From DTKY01 sp037440765 (GTDB lineage: Bacteria; Acidobacteriota; Terriglobia; Bryobacterales; Bryobacteraceae): a stretch of 64,000 bases of DNA. The DNA is taken from positions 8,344 to 72,343 of the forward strand of contig JBBITL010000021.1 of the NCBI GenBank assembly GCA_037440765.1, given 5' to 3'. Made by a program: the position numbers and the translations under genes. Below, piece after piece: positions 8,725-16,614 of the stretch (positions are counted from its first letter, which is position 1; every line of letters starts with the position of its first letter). Below the pieces are notes generated by a model. That model was not told the DNA's origin, did no database searches, and was given only the letters and a program-made list of their open reading frames with translations.

Positions 8725-8745
8725 CGAAGATAGAATAGCTGTTTC
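8725..8745. promoter_or_regulatory. 21-base divergent intergenic region with two overlapping -10 boxes
   Basis: The two start codons (8724 on minus, 8746 on plus) are separated by 21 bases. TAGAAT at 8731-8736 sits nine bases before the plus ATG. On the other strand TATTCT at 8737-8732 sits seven bases before the minus ATG. The two boxes overlap almost fully. If used, transcripts would begin within a few bases of each start codon, with little or no leader and no ribosome binding site. No convincing -35 box was seen. Confidence 0.45.
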
Positions 8746-10089
8746 ATGCGTGAAGCCGTGCTTGCCGCAGTGCTCCTGGCCTGTGTGGGATGCGGGGGAG
8801 ACCTGCGCCGGCAACTGGCGCGCGGCGCCGGCGTTATTCAACTGCCGGCCGGCGTAGTGGAAATCGACTCCCCGCTGGAAATCCCCGCGGGGGCCCGCGA
8901 CGTGACGATCACCGGCGCGCCTTCCGGTTCCACGCTGCGGGCGTCATCCCGGTTCCGGGGCGCGGCAGTGCTGCACATACGCTCAGGCGCGAACATCCGG
9001 CTGAGCGGTTTCACCATCGACGGCAACCGGGCGGCGCTGGCAACCCCCTCCGGCCTCCCGCCCTCTGACACGCCCTTTAGCCGGTTCACGCCAAACAACG
9101 GCATCCTGGCCGAGGAGGCACGGGGGCTCACCATCTCCGGGGTTCGCCTGGCGAACGTCGCCGGCTTCGCAGTGCTGGTGGCCCGGTCAAGCGAGGTCGT
9201 CATCGAGAAAGCGGTGATCGAAGACAGCGGCTCGTCCAACGCGCTCGGCCGCAACAACACCACGGGCGGCATATTGCTGGAGGGGGGGACGGCCGGTTTC
9301 CAGGTGCTGGACTGCACGCTGAGGAACATTCCGGGCAACGGGATCTGGACGCACTCCCTGTACACAGCGCCCCGCAACCGCGACGGCAGGATCGCCGGCA
9401 ACAGCTTCGAGAACATCGGGCGGGACGCCATTCAGATCGGACACGCCACCCTGGTGCGCGTCAAGAACAACACCGGCCGCCGCATCGGGTATCCCTTCGA
9501 ACTGGTGGACGTCGAGGGCGGCGGCATTCCGGTGGCCATCGACACGGCCGGAAACGTGGACATGACCGTGTACATCGGGAATCGCTTCGAGGAGGTCAAC
9601 GGGAAGTGCATCGACCTGGACGGCTTCCACCACGGCGAGGTCCGCAACAACACCTGCATCAACCGCGGCTCGGCGGACGACTATCCGCACGGGCATTACG
9701 GCATCGTCTTCAACAACAGCAATCCCGATATGCGGCCGGAGGGGGTGGTTATCTCGGGAAACACCGTTGACGGCGCCAAGTTCGGAGGCGTCTTCGTCAT
9801 CGGCTCGGGCAACCGGATCACCGGCAACACCCTTCGGCGCCTGAACCTGGCGCGCTGCAACGAGACCGGGGCGAAGTACGGCTGCCTGTACTTCGCCGGC
9901 CAGCCGGACATGCTGCGCTCGGGCATCTATCTGGGCAGGGGGGCGGAGCGGCCGGCGCCGGCCCGGGACAACGTAGTGGAGTCCAACCAGGTCAGCGGAT
10001 TCGGGATGAGCCGGTGGTGCGTCACAGCCGCGCCGGGCATCTCTCTGGCTGCCAACCGCGTGGGGCGAAACCGGTGCAGCGAGGACTAG
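8746..10089 (+). CDS. Right-handed parallel beta-helix (pectate lyase-fold) exported protein
   Basis: The 447-residue protein begins with a short hydrophobic signal and a lipobox-like LLAC followed by VGCGG, so it is probably a lipoprotein or secreted. Repeated strings such as VTITGAPSGS, IRLSGFTIDGN, LTISGVRLANV and VVISGNTVDG are the rungs of a right-handed beta-helix with NosD/CASH-like repeats. These folds bind or cleave polysaccharides, or act as C5-epimerases. No clear catalytic set is recognisable, so substrate and reaction are open. Its neighbours (glycosyltransferase-like protein, Wzt-like protein, methyltransferase) suggest a role in surface polysaccharide. Confidence 0.72.
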   Translation: MREAVLAAVLLACVGCGGDLRRQLARGAGVIQLPAGVVEIDSPLEIPAGARDVTITGAPSGSTLRASSRFRGAAVLHIRSGANIRLSGFTIDGNRAALATPSGLPPSDTPFSRFTPNNGILAEEARGLTISGVRLANVAGFAVLVARSSEVVIEKAVIEDSGSSNALGRNNTTGGILLEGGTAGFQVLDCTLRNIPGNGIWTHSLYTAPRNRDGRIAGNSFENIGRDAIQIGHATLVRVKNNTGRRIGYPFELVDVEGGGIPVAIDTAGNVDMTVYIGNRFEEVNGKCIDLDGFHHGEVRNNTCINRGSADDYPHGHYGIVFNNSNPDMRPEGVVISGNTVDGAKFGGVFVIGSGNRITGNTLRRLNLARCNETGAKYGCLYFAGQPDMLRSGIYLGRGAERPAPARDNVVESNQVSGFGMSRWCVTAAPGISLAANRVGRNRCSED

Positions 10090-10125
10090 CCGGGCGCCGC
10101 ATGTTGCGCAGGCGAAGGGGGCCGC

Positions 10126-11427
10126 GTGTCTGACGCCGCCGGCAGGATGCGCGCAGACTGGGACCGGCGCGCCCGCGAGGATGCCAGGTACTACGTAGCC
10201 TTCGGGCGCCGCGACCAGCAGGAGGCCGAGTTTCAGGCCACCGCCGCGGACGTGGTGCGCAGCCTGGACGGCGAGATACGCCGACTCGGGCGGCCCCGGG
10301 AGGTGGCGCGGTTGCGCGCCCTGGAGATCGGGTGCGGTCCGGGCCGGCTAATGGCGCCGATGTGCGCCCGCTTCGCCGAGTTGCACGGCGTGGACATCTC
10401 CGAAGAGATGATCCGCCTGGCCCGGGAGCGGCTGCGGGACACGCCGAACGCGCACCCCCAGGTGAACAGTGGGGCGGACCTGGGCGCTTTCGGGGATGGC
10501 AGCTTCGACTTCGTGTATTCCTACGCCGTCTTCCAGCACATCCCGGAGCGGGAGGTGGTCTTCAGCTACCTTAGAGAAGCCCGCAGGGTGCTGAAAGCAG
10601 GCGGCCTGCTGCGTTGCCAGATCAACGGCCTCCCTCCCGGAGGCGGGGCGTACGACACGTGGCACGGAGTGCGGATCGGCGCGGAAGAAGTGGAGTCGTT
10701 CGCCCTGGCCGAAGACATGCAGTTGCTGGCGCTCGAAGGCGCCGGAACCCAGTACATGTGGGCGACCATGCGCAAACGGCCTCCAGGGTGGCACCAGAGT
10801 CTGCGGCCGGCGAAGCCGGCGGAGGCAGTGATCCGGCGAATCACGAATGCGTTCTCGACCGAACCGCTGGCGCCCTGCCGCGGCAGGTTCGCCTCCGTTT
10901 CGCTGTGGATCGAGGGCCTCCCCTCCGAATGCAGCCTGGTCCACCTGAGGGCCAGGGCCGGAGGCCGCGTGGCGACGCCTTTCTACATCGGCCCTCCCGA
11001 AAATGACGGTCTGAGCCAGCTCAACATCAGCCTTCCAGCCGGAATCGAAACGGGGCTGCATCCGGTCGGACTGAGCTGGCTGGGGAGTCCCCTTGCGCCC
11101 GCGGCGACCCTTCGCGTGGTGCCTCCGGGGCCGTGCGTGCCGCGTGTCATCGCCGCAAGCGACGCCGTGGACCTGTTGTCCGGTTCGCTGATCCTCTCGG
11201 GCATCGTCAAGGTGGTCCTGGAGGAAATCGAGAACATTCAGGGCATGCTGGCCCTCGTCGATGGCCTGCCGTCCGGACGCCTGGAGACCTTCTGCGTGGA
11301 TCCCGTGGCCATGCGTTACGAGGTCAACATCCACCTGCCGCCGGATCTGCCGGCCGGCGCCCACCGGCTCGAGTTGCGGCTCGGCCCGCGCCGCTTTCCC
11401 CCGATTGCCCTCGAAACACGTCCGTAA
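10126..11427 (+). CDS. SAM-dependent methyltransferase with C-terminal beta-sandwich module
   Basis: The first 230 or so residues form a class I methyltransferase: LEIGCGPGRLMAPM is the SAM-binding motif I, followed by GVDISEEMI, then SFDFVYSYAVFQHIP and ARRVLKAGGLL. Residues from about 245 to 433 form a second region rich in beta strands, with VSLWIEGLPSECSL, YIGPPENDGLSQLNISLPAG and GLHPVGLSWLG. This resembles modules found in extracellular Solibacter proteins although the protein has no signal peptide. The start is GTG 10126. It lies 36 bases after the beta-helix gene in the same orientation and probably belongs to the polysaccharide cluster. Confidence 0.75.
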   Translation: MSDAAGRMRADWDRRAREDARYYVAFGRRDQQEAEFQATAADVVRSLDGEIRRLGRPREVARLRALEIGCGPGRLMAPMCARFAELHGVDISEEMIRLARERLRDTPNAHPQVNSGADLGAFGDGSFDFVYSYAVFQHIPEREVVFSYLREARRVLKAGGLLRCQINGLPPGGGAYDTWHGVRIGAEEVESFALAEDMQLLALEGAGTQYMWATMRKRPPGWHQSLRPAKPAEAVIRRITNAFSTEPLAPCRGRFASVSLWIEGLPSECSLVHLRARAGGRVATPFYIGPPENDGLSQLNISLPAGIETGLHPVGLSWLGSPLAPAATLRVVPPGPCVPRVIAASDAVDLLSGSLILSGIVKVVLEEIENIQGMLALVDGLPSGRLETFCVDPVAMRYEVNIHLPPDLPAGAHRLELRLGPRRFPPIALETRP

Positions 11428-11455
11428 GCTACTGCACATCATATAGATATAGTCC

Positions 11456-11486
11456 TTGACGCACCACTATATGTTGGGGTAAAAAC
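11456..11486 (+). promoter_or_regulatory. Promoter of nrdJ with a possible NrdR box
   Basis: TTGACG at 11456-11461 and TAAAAA at 11480-11485 form a -35/-10 pair with an 18-base spacer upstream of the ribonucleotide reductase. The spacer contains CCACTATATGTTGGGG (11463-11478), which resembles the 16-base NrdR box. A second AT-rich stretch, ATCATATAGATATAG, lies at 11438-11452 at about the spacing seen for paired boxes but matches less well. NrdR is the usual repressor of ribonucleotide reductase genes. I saw no B12 riboswitch in the 111-base gap. Confidence 0.42.
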
Positions 11487-11538
11487 GCAGATGCCGCCTT
11501 TTTGAGGCACTGGCCCGAACGGCCGGAATGGGGATAGG

Positions 11539-13878
11539 ATGTCAATGGAAGAAGTGGCAGCAGGGTTCGACGGCAAGGTGAAACAGCCAGTGGAACAGGC
11601 AGAGGCGCGATCCGGCGCGGGGGTGAGCTTTCCCCGCTACTTCACGGCCGGGCTGGAAGCCGGCAAGACGCCCTACGACGAGATCCGCTGGGAACTCCGC
11701 ACGGCCAGCATAGGCAGCGACAAGGGCGCGCTCATTTTTGAACAAAGAGACGTGGAGACGCCGGCGGACTGGTCACAGACCGCCACCAACATCGTCGCCA
11801 GCAAGTACTTCCACGGCAAGCCCGGCTCTCCGTCCAGAGAGCGGAGCGTGATGCAGCTCGTTCACCGGGTGGTGGACACCATCACCGAGTGGGGCAAGGC
11901 CGGCGGCTACTTCCAGACTGCCGGAGACGGCGAGAACTTCCGGGACGAACTGGCGCACCTGGTGCTGACACAAAAGGCCTGTTTCAATTCTCCGGTCTGG
12001 TTCAACGTGGGCGTCAAGGAGAGCCGCGGGTATGGCTGGTACTGGGACGAGTCCACCAGGTCGGTCCGGAAGCTGACGCCGGACGTTCACAAGCCGCAGT
12101 GCTCGGCCTGCTTCATCAACTCGGTGACCGATTCGCTGGAGTCGATTCTCGACCTGGCCAAGACCGAGGGCATGCTTTTTAAGTGGGGATCAGGGACGGG
12201 CACGAACCTGTCGTCACTGCGCGAGGAGAACGCCATACTGAGCGGCGGCGGCAAGGCCAGCGGTCCGCTGAGCTTCATGAAGGGCTTCGATGCCTTTGCC
12301 GGCGTCATCAAGAGCGGAGGGAAGACGCGCCGGGCCGCCAAGATGGTGATCCTGAACGTGGATCACCCCGACATCGAGAGATTCGTCTGGAGCAAGGCCA
12401 ACGAGGAGAAGAAGGCGCACGCGCTGGTGGACGCGGGCTACGACGCGTCGCTCGACGGCGAGGCCTACAGCTCCGTCTTTTTCCAGAACGCCAACAACTC
12501 GGTGCGCGTCACCGATGAGTTCATGCAGGCGGTGCTCGAGGACGGCGACTGGTGGACGCGCAGCGTGATCTGCGGCCAGCCGGTCAAACGGCTGAAGGCC
12601 CGCGAACTGCTGCGGCATATCGCGGAAGCCACCTGGCAGTGCGGCGATCCCGGCATGCAGTTCGACACCACGGTGAACCGCTGGAACCCCTGCAAGAAAA
12701 CGGCCCGCATCAACGCCTCCAATCCGTGCTCCGAGTACATGTTCGTGGACGACTCGGCCTGCAACCTGGCGTCGCTCAATCTTGTTAAGTTCCTGGCGCC
12801 CGACGGACAGTTTGACGTCGAGGCTTTCCGGCACGCGGTGGATACGGTCATCCTGGCCCAGGAAATCATCGTGGACGGGGCCAGCTACCCCACCGAGAAG
12901 ATCGCCCGCAATTCTCACGACTACCGCCCGCTCGGGCTGGGTTTCGCCAACCTGGGGGCGATGCTGATGTCGCTCGGCATTCCCTATGACAGCGACCGCG
13001 GCCGGGACTGCGCCGGCGCCGTCACGGCGATCATGTGCGGCGAAGCCTACCTGATGAGCGCCCGCATCGCCGCCGCCGTCGGCCCGTTCTCCGAGTACGA
13101 GCGCAACGAGGGATCGTTCCTCGAAGCCATCCGCATGCACGGCGAGGCGGCGGACTCCATCCGCCGGGAGAACCTGCCGCCGGCGCTCCTGGAGGGAGCC
13201 AGGCAATGCTGGCGGGAGGCCTACGAAGCGGGTCGCCGCTGGGGCTTCCGCAACGCGCAGGTGACGGTGATAGCTCCTACCGGCACCATCGGCTTCATGA
13301 TGGACTGCGACACGACGGGCATAGAGCCGGACCTGGCGCTGGTGAAGCTCAAGAAGCTGGTGGGCGGCGGGGTGATCAAGATCGTTAACAGCACCGTCCC
13401 GCAAGCCCTGATCCGGCTGGGCTACACACCGGAGCAGGTCGAGCAGATTGTGAGCCACATCGACGCCACCGGCGCCATCGAGGACGCTCCGCACATCAAG
13501 TGCGAGCACGTTCCGGTGTTCGATTGCAGCCTGCGGCCGCAGAACGGAACGCGCTTCATCCACCACACGGGCCACCTGAAGATGATGGCGGCCGTGCAGC
13601 CGTTCATCTCCGGAGCGATTTCCAAGACCATCAACATGCCCGAGGACTCCAGCGTCGACGACATCATGAGCGCCTACGTGGAGAGCTGGCGGCTGGGGCT
13701 GAAGGCGGTGGCCATCTACCGCGACAACTCCAAGCGGGTGCAGCCGCTCAGCTCGGGCGGCGTCAGAATCGAAAGGGCGCAGGCGGCCGCGGCCCCGGTA
13801 GAGAAGGTAGTATACCGCCCGCTCAGGCGCAAGCTGCCTGACGAGCGGAAGTCGATCACACACAAGTTCTCGATCTGA
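11539..13878 (+). CDS. nrdJ: B12-dependent (class II) ribonucleotide reductase, catalytic part
   Basis: Reduces ribonucleotides to deoxyribonucleotides using an adenosylcobalamin-derived thiyl radical. The 779-residue part holds the whole catalytic barrel: KACFNSPVWFNVG and PQCSACFINS (first active-site Cys), NASNPCSEYMF (thiyl radical Cys region), then APTGTIGFMMDCDTTGIEPD. It ends LPDERKSITHKFSI at TGA 13876-13878. In homologues this segment runs straight on into GHEGY and the C-terminal domain, which is present here in the same frame directly after the TGA. The gene is therefore split at the barrel/TSCPD boundary, either naturally or by mutation or sequencing error. Confidence 0.93.
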   Translation: MSMEEVAAGFDGKVKQPVEQAEARSGAGVSFPRYFTAGLEAGKTPYDEIRWELRTASIGSDKGALIFEQRDVETPADWSQTATNIVASKYFHGKPGSPSRERSVMQLVHRVVDTITEWGKAGGYFQTAGDGENFRDELAHLVLTQKACFNSPVWFNVGVKESRGYGWYWDESTRSVRKLTPDVHKPQCSACFINSVTDSLESILDLAKTEGMLFKWGSGTGTNLSSLREENAILSGGGKASGPLSFMKGFDAFAGVIKSGGKTRRAAKMVILNVDHPDIERFVWSKANEEKKAHALVDAGYDASLDGEAYSSVFFQNANNSVRVTDEFMQAVLEDGDWWTRSVICGQPVKRLKARELLRHIAEATWQCGDPGMQFDTTVNRWNPCKKTARINASNPCSEYMFVDDSACNLASLNLVKFLAPDGQFDVEAFRHAVDTVILAQEIIVDGASYPTEKIARNSHDYRPLGLGFANLGAMLMSLGIPYDSDRGRDCAGAVTAIMCGEAYLMSARIAAAVGPFSEYERNEGSFLEAIRMHGEAADSIRRENLPPALLEGARQCWREAYEAGRRWGFRNAQVTVIAPTGTIGFMMDCDTTGIEPDLALVKLKKLVGGGVIKIVNSTVPQALIRLGYTPEQVEQIVSHIDATGAIEDAPHIKCEHVPVFDCSLRPQNGTRFIHHTGHLKMMAAVQPFISGAISKTINMPEDSSVDDIMSAYVESWRLGLKAVAIYRDNSKRVQPLSSGGVRIERAQAAAAPVEKVVYRPLRRKLPDERKSITHKFSI

Positions 13879-13899
13879 GGCCACGAGGGCTACGTAACG

Positions 13900-14355
13900 G
13901 TGGGGCTGTACGACGACGGCCAGCCGGGCGAGGTCTTCATCACCATGGCCAAGGAGGGGTCCACCATCAGCGGGCTGATGGACGGCTTCGCCACGGCCAT
14001 CAGCTTCACGTTGCAGTACGGCGTGCCCCTGAGATTCCTGGTGGACAAGTTCAGCCACGTGCGCTTCGAGCCGAGCGGATGGACGGGCAACGCGCAGGTG
14101 CCGTACGCCAAGTCGCTTCTGGACTACATCTTCCGCTGGATGGGGTCGAAGTTCCTGGGGCCGGAATACGCGCAGGAGAACGAGGCCGGCCAGACCTCCA
14201 GGCTGCGTCCCACCGAACCGGAGCCGCAACAGTCGCTGAACTTCGGTCCGGTGATAGAGGACGCCCCGGTATGCAGCGAATGCGGCGGCCTGATGACGCG
14301 CAACGGAAGCTGCTACAAGTGCGAGAACTGCGGCGGAACCAGCGGGTGTAGTTGA
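13900..14355 (+). CDS. NrdJ C-terminal part (TSCPD domain and redox cysteines)
   Basis: This continues NrdJ in the same frame after the TGA at 13876. The codons just after TGA still encode GHEGYVTVGLYDDGQPGE, the start of the TSCPD domain, followed by FITMAKEGSTISGLMDG and a C-terminal cysteine cluster (CSECGGLM, CYKCENCGG) that binds zinc or shuttles electrons to the active site. If translated alone it could start at GTG 13900 (151 residues), with GAGGG at 13885-13889 ten bases upstream as a ribosome binding site. If the TGA is read through, it is simply the end of nrdJ. There is no sign of decay in this part. Confidence 0.8.
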   Translation: MGLYDDGQPGEVFITMAKEGSTISGLMDGFATAISFTLQYGVPLRFLVDKFSHVRFEPSGWTGNAQVPYAKSLLDYIFRWMGSKFLGPEYAQENEAGQTSRLRPTEPEPQQSLNFGPVIEDAPVCSECGGLMTRNGSCYKCENCGGTSGCS

Positions 14356-14609
14356 CCCTCAGCAATGTCGCAGGCCTTAGCGTGAAGCGCAAAAATTGCG
14401 CGCGAGGAAATCGACCCCCCAAAATTAAGAAGCCCTGCGGCTGGGACCGCAGGGCTTCACTCAGAGGGGCTGGCGACGAGCTGGGCCTCGTCGCCGGGGA
14501 TGCTAATGATATAGCACTTGGTTGATTTCAGTGTAGTAGAACCGGACCTTTTTGTCCAGAACTTTTTTCGCCAAGCCTCCAACAAAATAAAATTACTGTG
14601 CGTTAATGC
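14356..14609. other. Structured 254-base intergenic region between convergent genes
   Basis: No gene is visible. The region holds three inverted repeats in a row, each with a six-base loop: 14429-14458 (12-base stem), 14472-14495 (9-base stem) and 14501-14516 (5-base stem). The last 90 bases are AT-rich with two T runs near 14550 and 14565. The first repeat is annotated separately as a terminator. The second could be part of a bidirectional terminator or a small structured RNA. Confidence 0.55.
14421..14458 (-). terminator. Rho-independent terminator for the small secreted-protein genes
   Basis: A perfect 12-base stem (GAAGCCCTGCGG paired with its complement, 14429-14440 and 14447-14458) with a six-base loop. 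Read on the minus strand it is followed by TTAATTTT (14428-14421), the U-rich tail expected of an intrinsic terminator for transcription coming from the 15212 gene. On the plus strand there is no T run after it, so for nrdJ it would be a weaker stop. Confidence 0.65.
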
Positions 14610-15212
14610 TCACCGGGTTTGCAGCTTCCTCGCGGCCTGGTAGTCCTTGACGAGCTGTCTGGCGATCTTCTGGGCTACATCGGCGCCGGCGCCGAGGAAT
14701 TTGGCCCCAAGACTCTCCTGTGTGGTGGACCAAAGCACGTCCCCGTCGCGGGCGACCAGGCGCACCGCCGCGGTGGCCTCGTGCTTCCGCTCTGCTATGC
14801 GCGTGGACTCCTGCTCGCCGACAGTGACCGAGGCGGACCGGCCTCGCCTGTCGGCCGCTGCGCGGTCCGGGTTTGAGCCGGCGCCGGCCGAAGCCCGTGC
14901 GCTCAGACTCTCGCTGGAGGAGTAGGTGTCGGTGAAGATCAAATCCTCCGCCGAGCCCCTGAGGAATGCGTCGGCCCTGGCCTCGTTCTCGGTGATGATG
15001 AACAGTCTGGTGGCCCGCAGGCTGCTGATGATCATGTCCCGGATCTGGGCGGCCGCCTCTCCGCCGCCGAGGCGGTCGACATAGACCCGTCTTATGTCCA
15101 GGAGACGGAGCAGGGGGTCCTTCTCCAGCGGTGCTGCGGGGGGCGTGTCCGGCTGCGCGAGCGCGGCTTGCGGCGCCGCCAGCGACGCTGCCAGCAGTAA
15201 CAGGAGGACCAT
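14610..15212 (-). CDS. Small exported protein of unknown function
   Basis: A 200-residue protein with a signal peptide (MVLLLLLAASLAAPQAALAQ). The mature part has IRRVYVDRLGGGEAAAQIRD, LRATRLFIITENEARADAFL, then a polar low-complexity stretch rich in Ser and Arg and a second conserved part with GDVLWSTTQES and a helix to the end. The pattern of a small-molecule-like alpha/beta fold with ADAFLRG recalls acidobacterial CsgG-like or penicillin-binding-accessory folds, but I cannot name a family. ATG 15212 is chosen because GGAGG lies nine bases upstream. It directly follows the next gene (GTGA overlap region) and shares its operon. Confidence 0.6.
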   Translation of the reverse strand: MVLLLLLAASLAAPQAALAQPDTPPAAPLEKDPLLRLLDIRRVYVDRLGGGEAAAQIRDMIISSLRATRLFIITENEARADAFLRGSAEDLIFTDTYSSSESLSARASAGAGSNPDRAAADRRGRSASVTVGEQESTRIAERKHEATAAVRLVARDGDVLWSTTQESLGAKFLGAGADVAQKIARQLVKDYQAARKLQTR

Positions 15213-15214
15213 GC

Positions 15215-15700
15215 TCACCCCCCTCCGGCCTGGCGCGCTTCGCCGTCCAGGTAGGCCACCCGCAGGCCGGTTCTGGCCTCCAGGCTGGCCAGAAGCGCCC
15301 GGATGTCGTCCTTGTGGACCCGGAGGACCAGCGCCTGCTGGCGGTCCTCGCCGTCCTTGTAGCCTACGGTCAGGAAGTGCTGGCGGGACTTGCTGAGCAG
15401 CAGCATGGGGCTGATGGCGAGGGCCAGCAGGTACCTGCGTCCCACCTGCTGGCCGTACTCGAGCAGATTGACGTTTTCGTAGGGAACCTCCACGGCCGCC
15501 TTGTTCGAGGCGAAGACCAGCACTTCGGCGTCCGTGGTGTGGACCCTGCCATCGGCGCCCGCTGTGAAGTGGGCCTGGGTGCCTCCGATGAACTCCGCCC
15601 TGGCGCCGCGGCCGGCGGCGTCCGCCCTGCCAGCCGCCAGCACTGACACAAGCAGCGCAAGGGACAGCAGCAGGCATCCGGCCTGGCGATTCAGCGGCAC
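15215..15700 (-). CDS. Small exported protein of unknown function, partner of the 14610-15212 gene
   Basis: A 161-residue protein starting at GTG 15700 with a clear signal peptide (to about residue 27, ending AGRADA). The mature sequence has FIGGTQAHFTAGADGRVHTT and VPYENVNLLEYGQQVGRR, a hydrophobic segment ALAISPMLLLSKS, and a C-terminal VLRVHKDDIRALLASLEAR. The strand-rich centre followed by a final helix resembles a PH-like fold, which is only a guess. It is co-transcribed with the following secreted protein gene. I do not recognise a named family. Confidence 0.55.
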   Translation of the reverse strand: MPLNRQAGCLLLSLALLVSVLAAGRADAAGRGARAEFIGGTQAHFTAGADGRVHTTDAEVLVFASNKAAVEVPYENVNLLEYGQQVGRRYLLALAISPMLLLSKSRQHFLTVGYKDGEDRQQALVLRVHKDDIRALLASLEARTGLRVAYLDGEARQAGGG

Positions 15701-15768
15701 GTACCAAGGAAGTGGCCGGCAGTGGCTCGAATTCTCACCGGACCGGGCTTGCAGATGCGGAGGCCGGC

Positions 15769-16533
15769 TCAGGCGGGCGGTCCGGCCGCCCACTCCCATA
15801 GCCGCAGACCCGCCGGTTGGCCCTCGGCGGCCAGGGCGGCGGCAAAGCCCGGTCCGGCCTGGATCGAGGTCATCCACCAGCGTGAGGGTTCGTCTTCATC
15901 GCCGTCCACGCTCAGCAAGGCCGCCGGCCTGTCCGGGGAGAGAGAGACGGAGAAACTCGCCAGAGGAAGCGCCAGGCCCTCACCGCGCGCCTTGAGGTAC
16001 GCCTCCTTCAGCGTCCAGCAGCGGAAAAAGGCGCCGAGGCGCTCCTCCGGCGGCAGAGCCATCATCGCGGCGGTCTCCTGAGCGGAGAAGAAGCGGCGCG
16101 CAAGCCGCTCGTGGTCCCTGCCGGGCAGAATCCTCTCCAGGTCGATGCCGATTTCCCGGCCGCGGGCGACGGCGTACAGGGCCACTCCGTGCGAATGCGA
16201 GAGGTTGAAGCGAAGGTCGTCCGCATGGTTGCCCGGGGCAAGGCAGGGCTTGCCTTTTCCCCCGTACTGGAACAGCACCTGTGCGGGCGGGCGGCCCAGA
16301 TAAGCTCCCAGGATGCTTCGCAGGATCGACCGGGCGGCCGTGAAACGGGCGCGAGCCTGAGGAACGCGGAATCGTCCGGCACGCTGCTGCTCGTCGGGCG
16401 ACAGCGCCGCCGCGTGCGTGCCTTGCAGCACGTCGAGCATGGCTCTCCACACGTGTATTTCCCGGCCTTCTATGAGAGTGAAAGGGGGAGCGGCCTGCCA
16501 GGCCATGACTCCGGGTTCGCCGGTTGCGTTCAT
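15769..16533 (-). CDS. 4'-phosphopantetheinyl transferase, Sfp type
   Basis: Transfers the phosphopantetheine arm of coenzyme A to a carrier-protein serine. The 254-residue product has all three family motifs: RFNLSHSHG, IGIDLERI (magnesium-binding acidic residues) and FFRCWTLKEAYLKARGEGL. Length fits the Sfp group rather than the short AcpS group. ATG 16533 is preferred, although an in-frame upstream start at 16575 is possible. No polyketide or peptide synthetase is in the window, so the target carrier protein is elsewhere. It diverges from the TPR lipoprotein gene with 81 bases between. Confidence 0.93.
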   Translation of the reverse strand: MNATGEPGVMAWQAAPPFTLIEGREIHVWRAMLDVLQGTHAAALSPDEQQRAGRFRVPQARARFTAARSILRSILGAYLGRPPAQVLFQYGGKGKPCLAPGNHADDLRFNLSHSHGVALYAVARGREIGIDLERILPGRDHERLARRFFSAQETAAMMALPPEERLGAFFRCWTLKEAYLKARGEGLALPLASFSVSLSPDRPAALLSVDGDEDEPSRWWMTSIQAGPGFAAALAAEGQPAGLRLWEWAAGPPA

Positions 16534-16614
16534 CGGTGCCCCGCGCCGGCTCCTCGCGGGAGCGGCTCTTGTCATATCATGGCACTATTGGATCGCGGGA
16601 AGCCGCCAAAACCC

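Noticed and set aside
11428..11538. B12 riboswitch before the B12-dependent reductase
   Set aside because: The 111-base gap is too short and has no B12 box like sequence.
13876..13925. Selenocysteine insertion signal after the nrdJ TGA
   Set aside because: A CCAC/GTGG stem with a 14-base loop can be drawn but is weak and is explained by coding constraints. The homologous residue is not a known selenocysteine site. Not claimed, only listed as an option to test.
12214..14229. Long open frame of 671 codons on the minus strand inside nrdJ
   Set aside because: Composition is Arg/His/Gly/Val-rich without family motifs and it lies fully antisense to a clear ribonucleotide reductase. High GC creates such frames.
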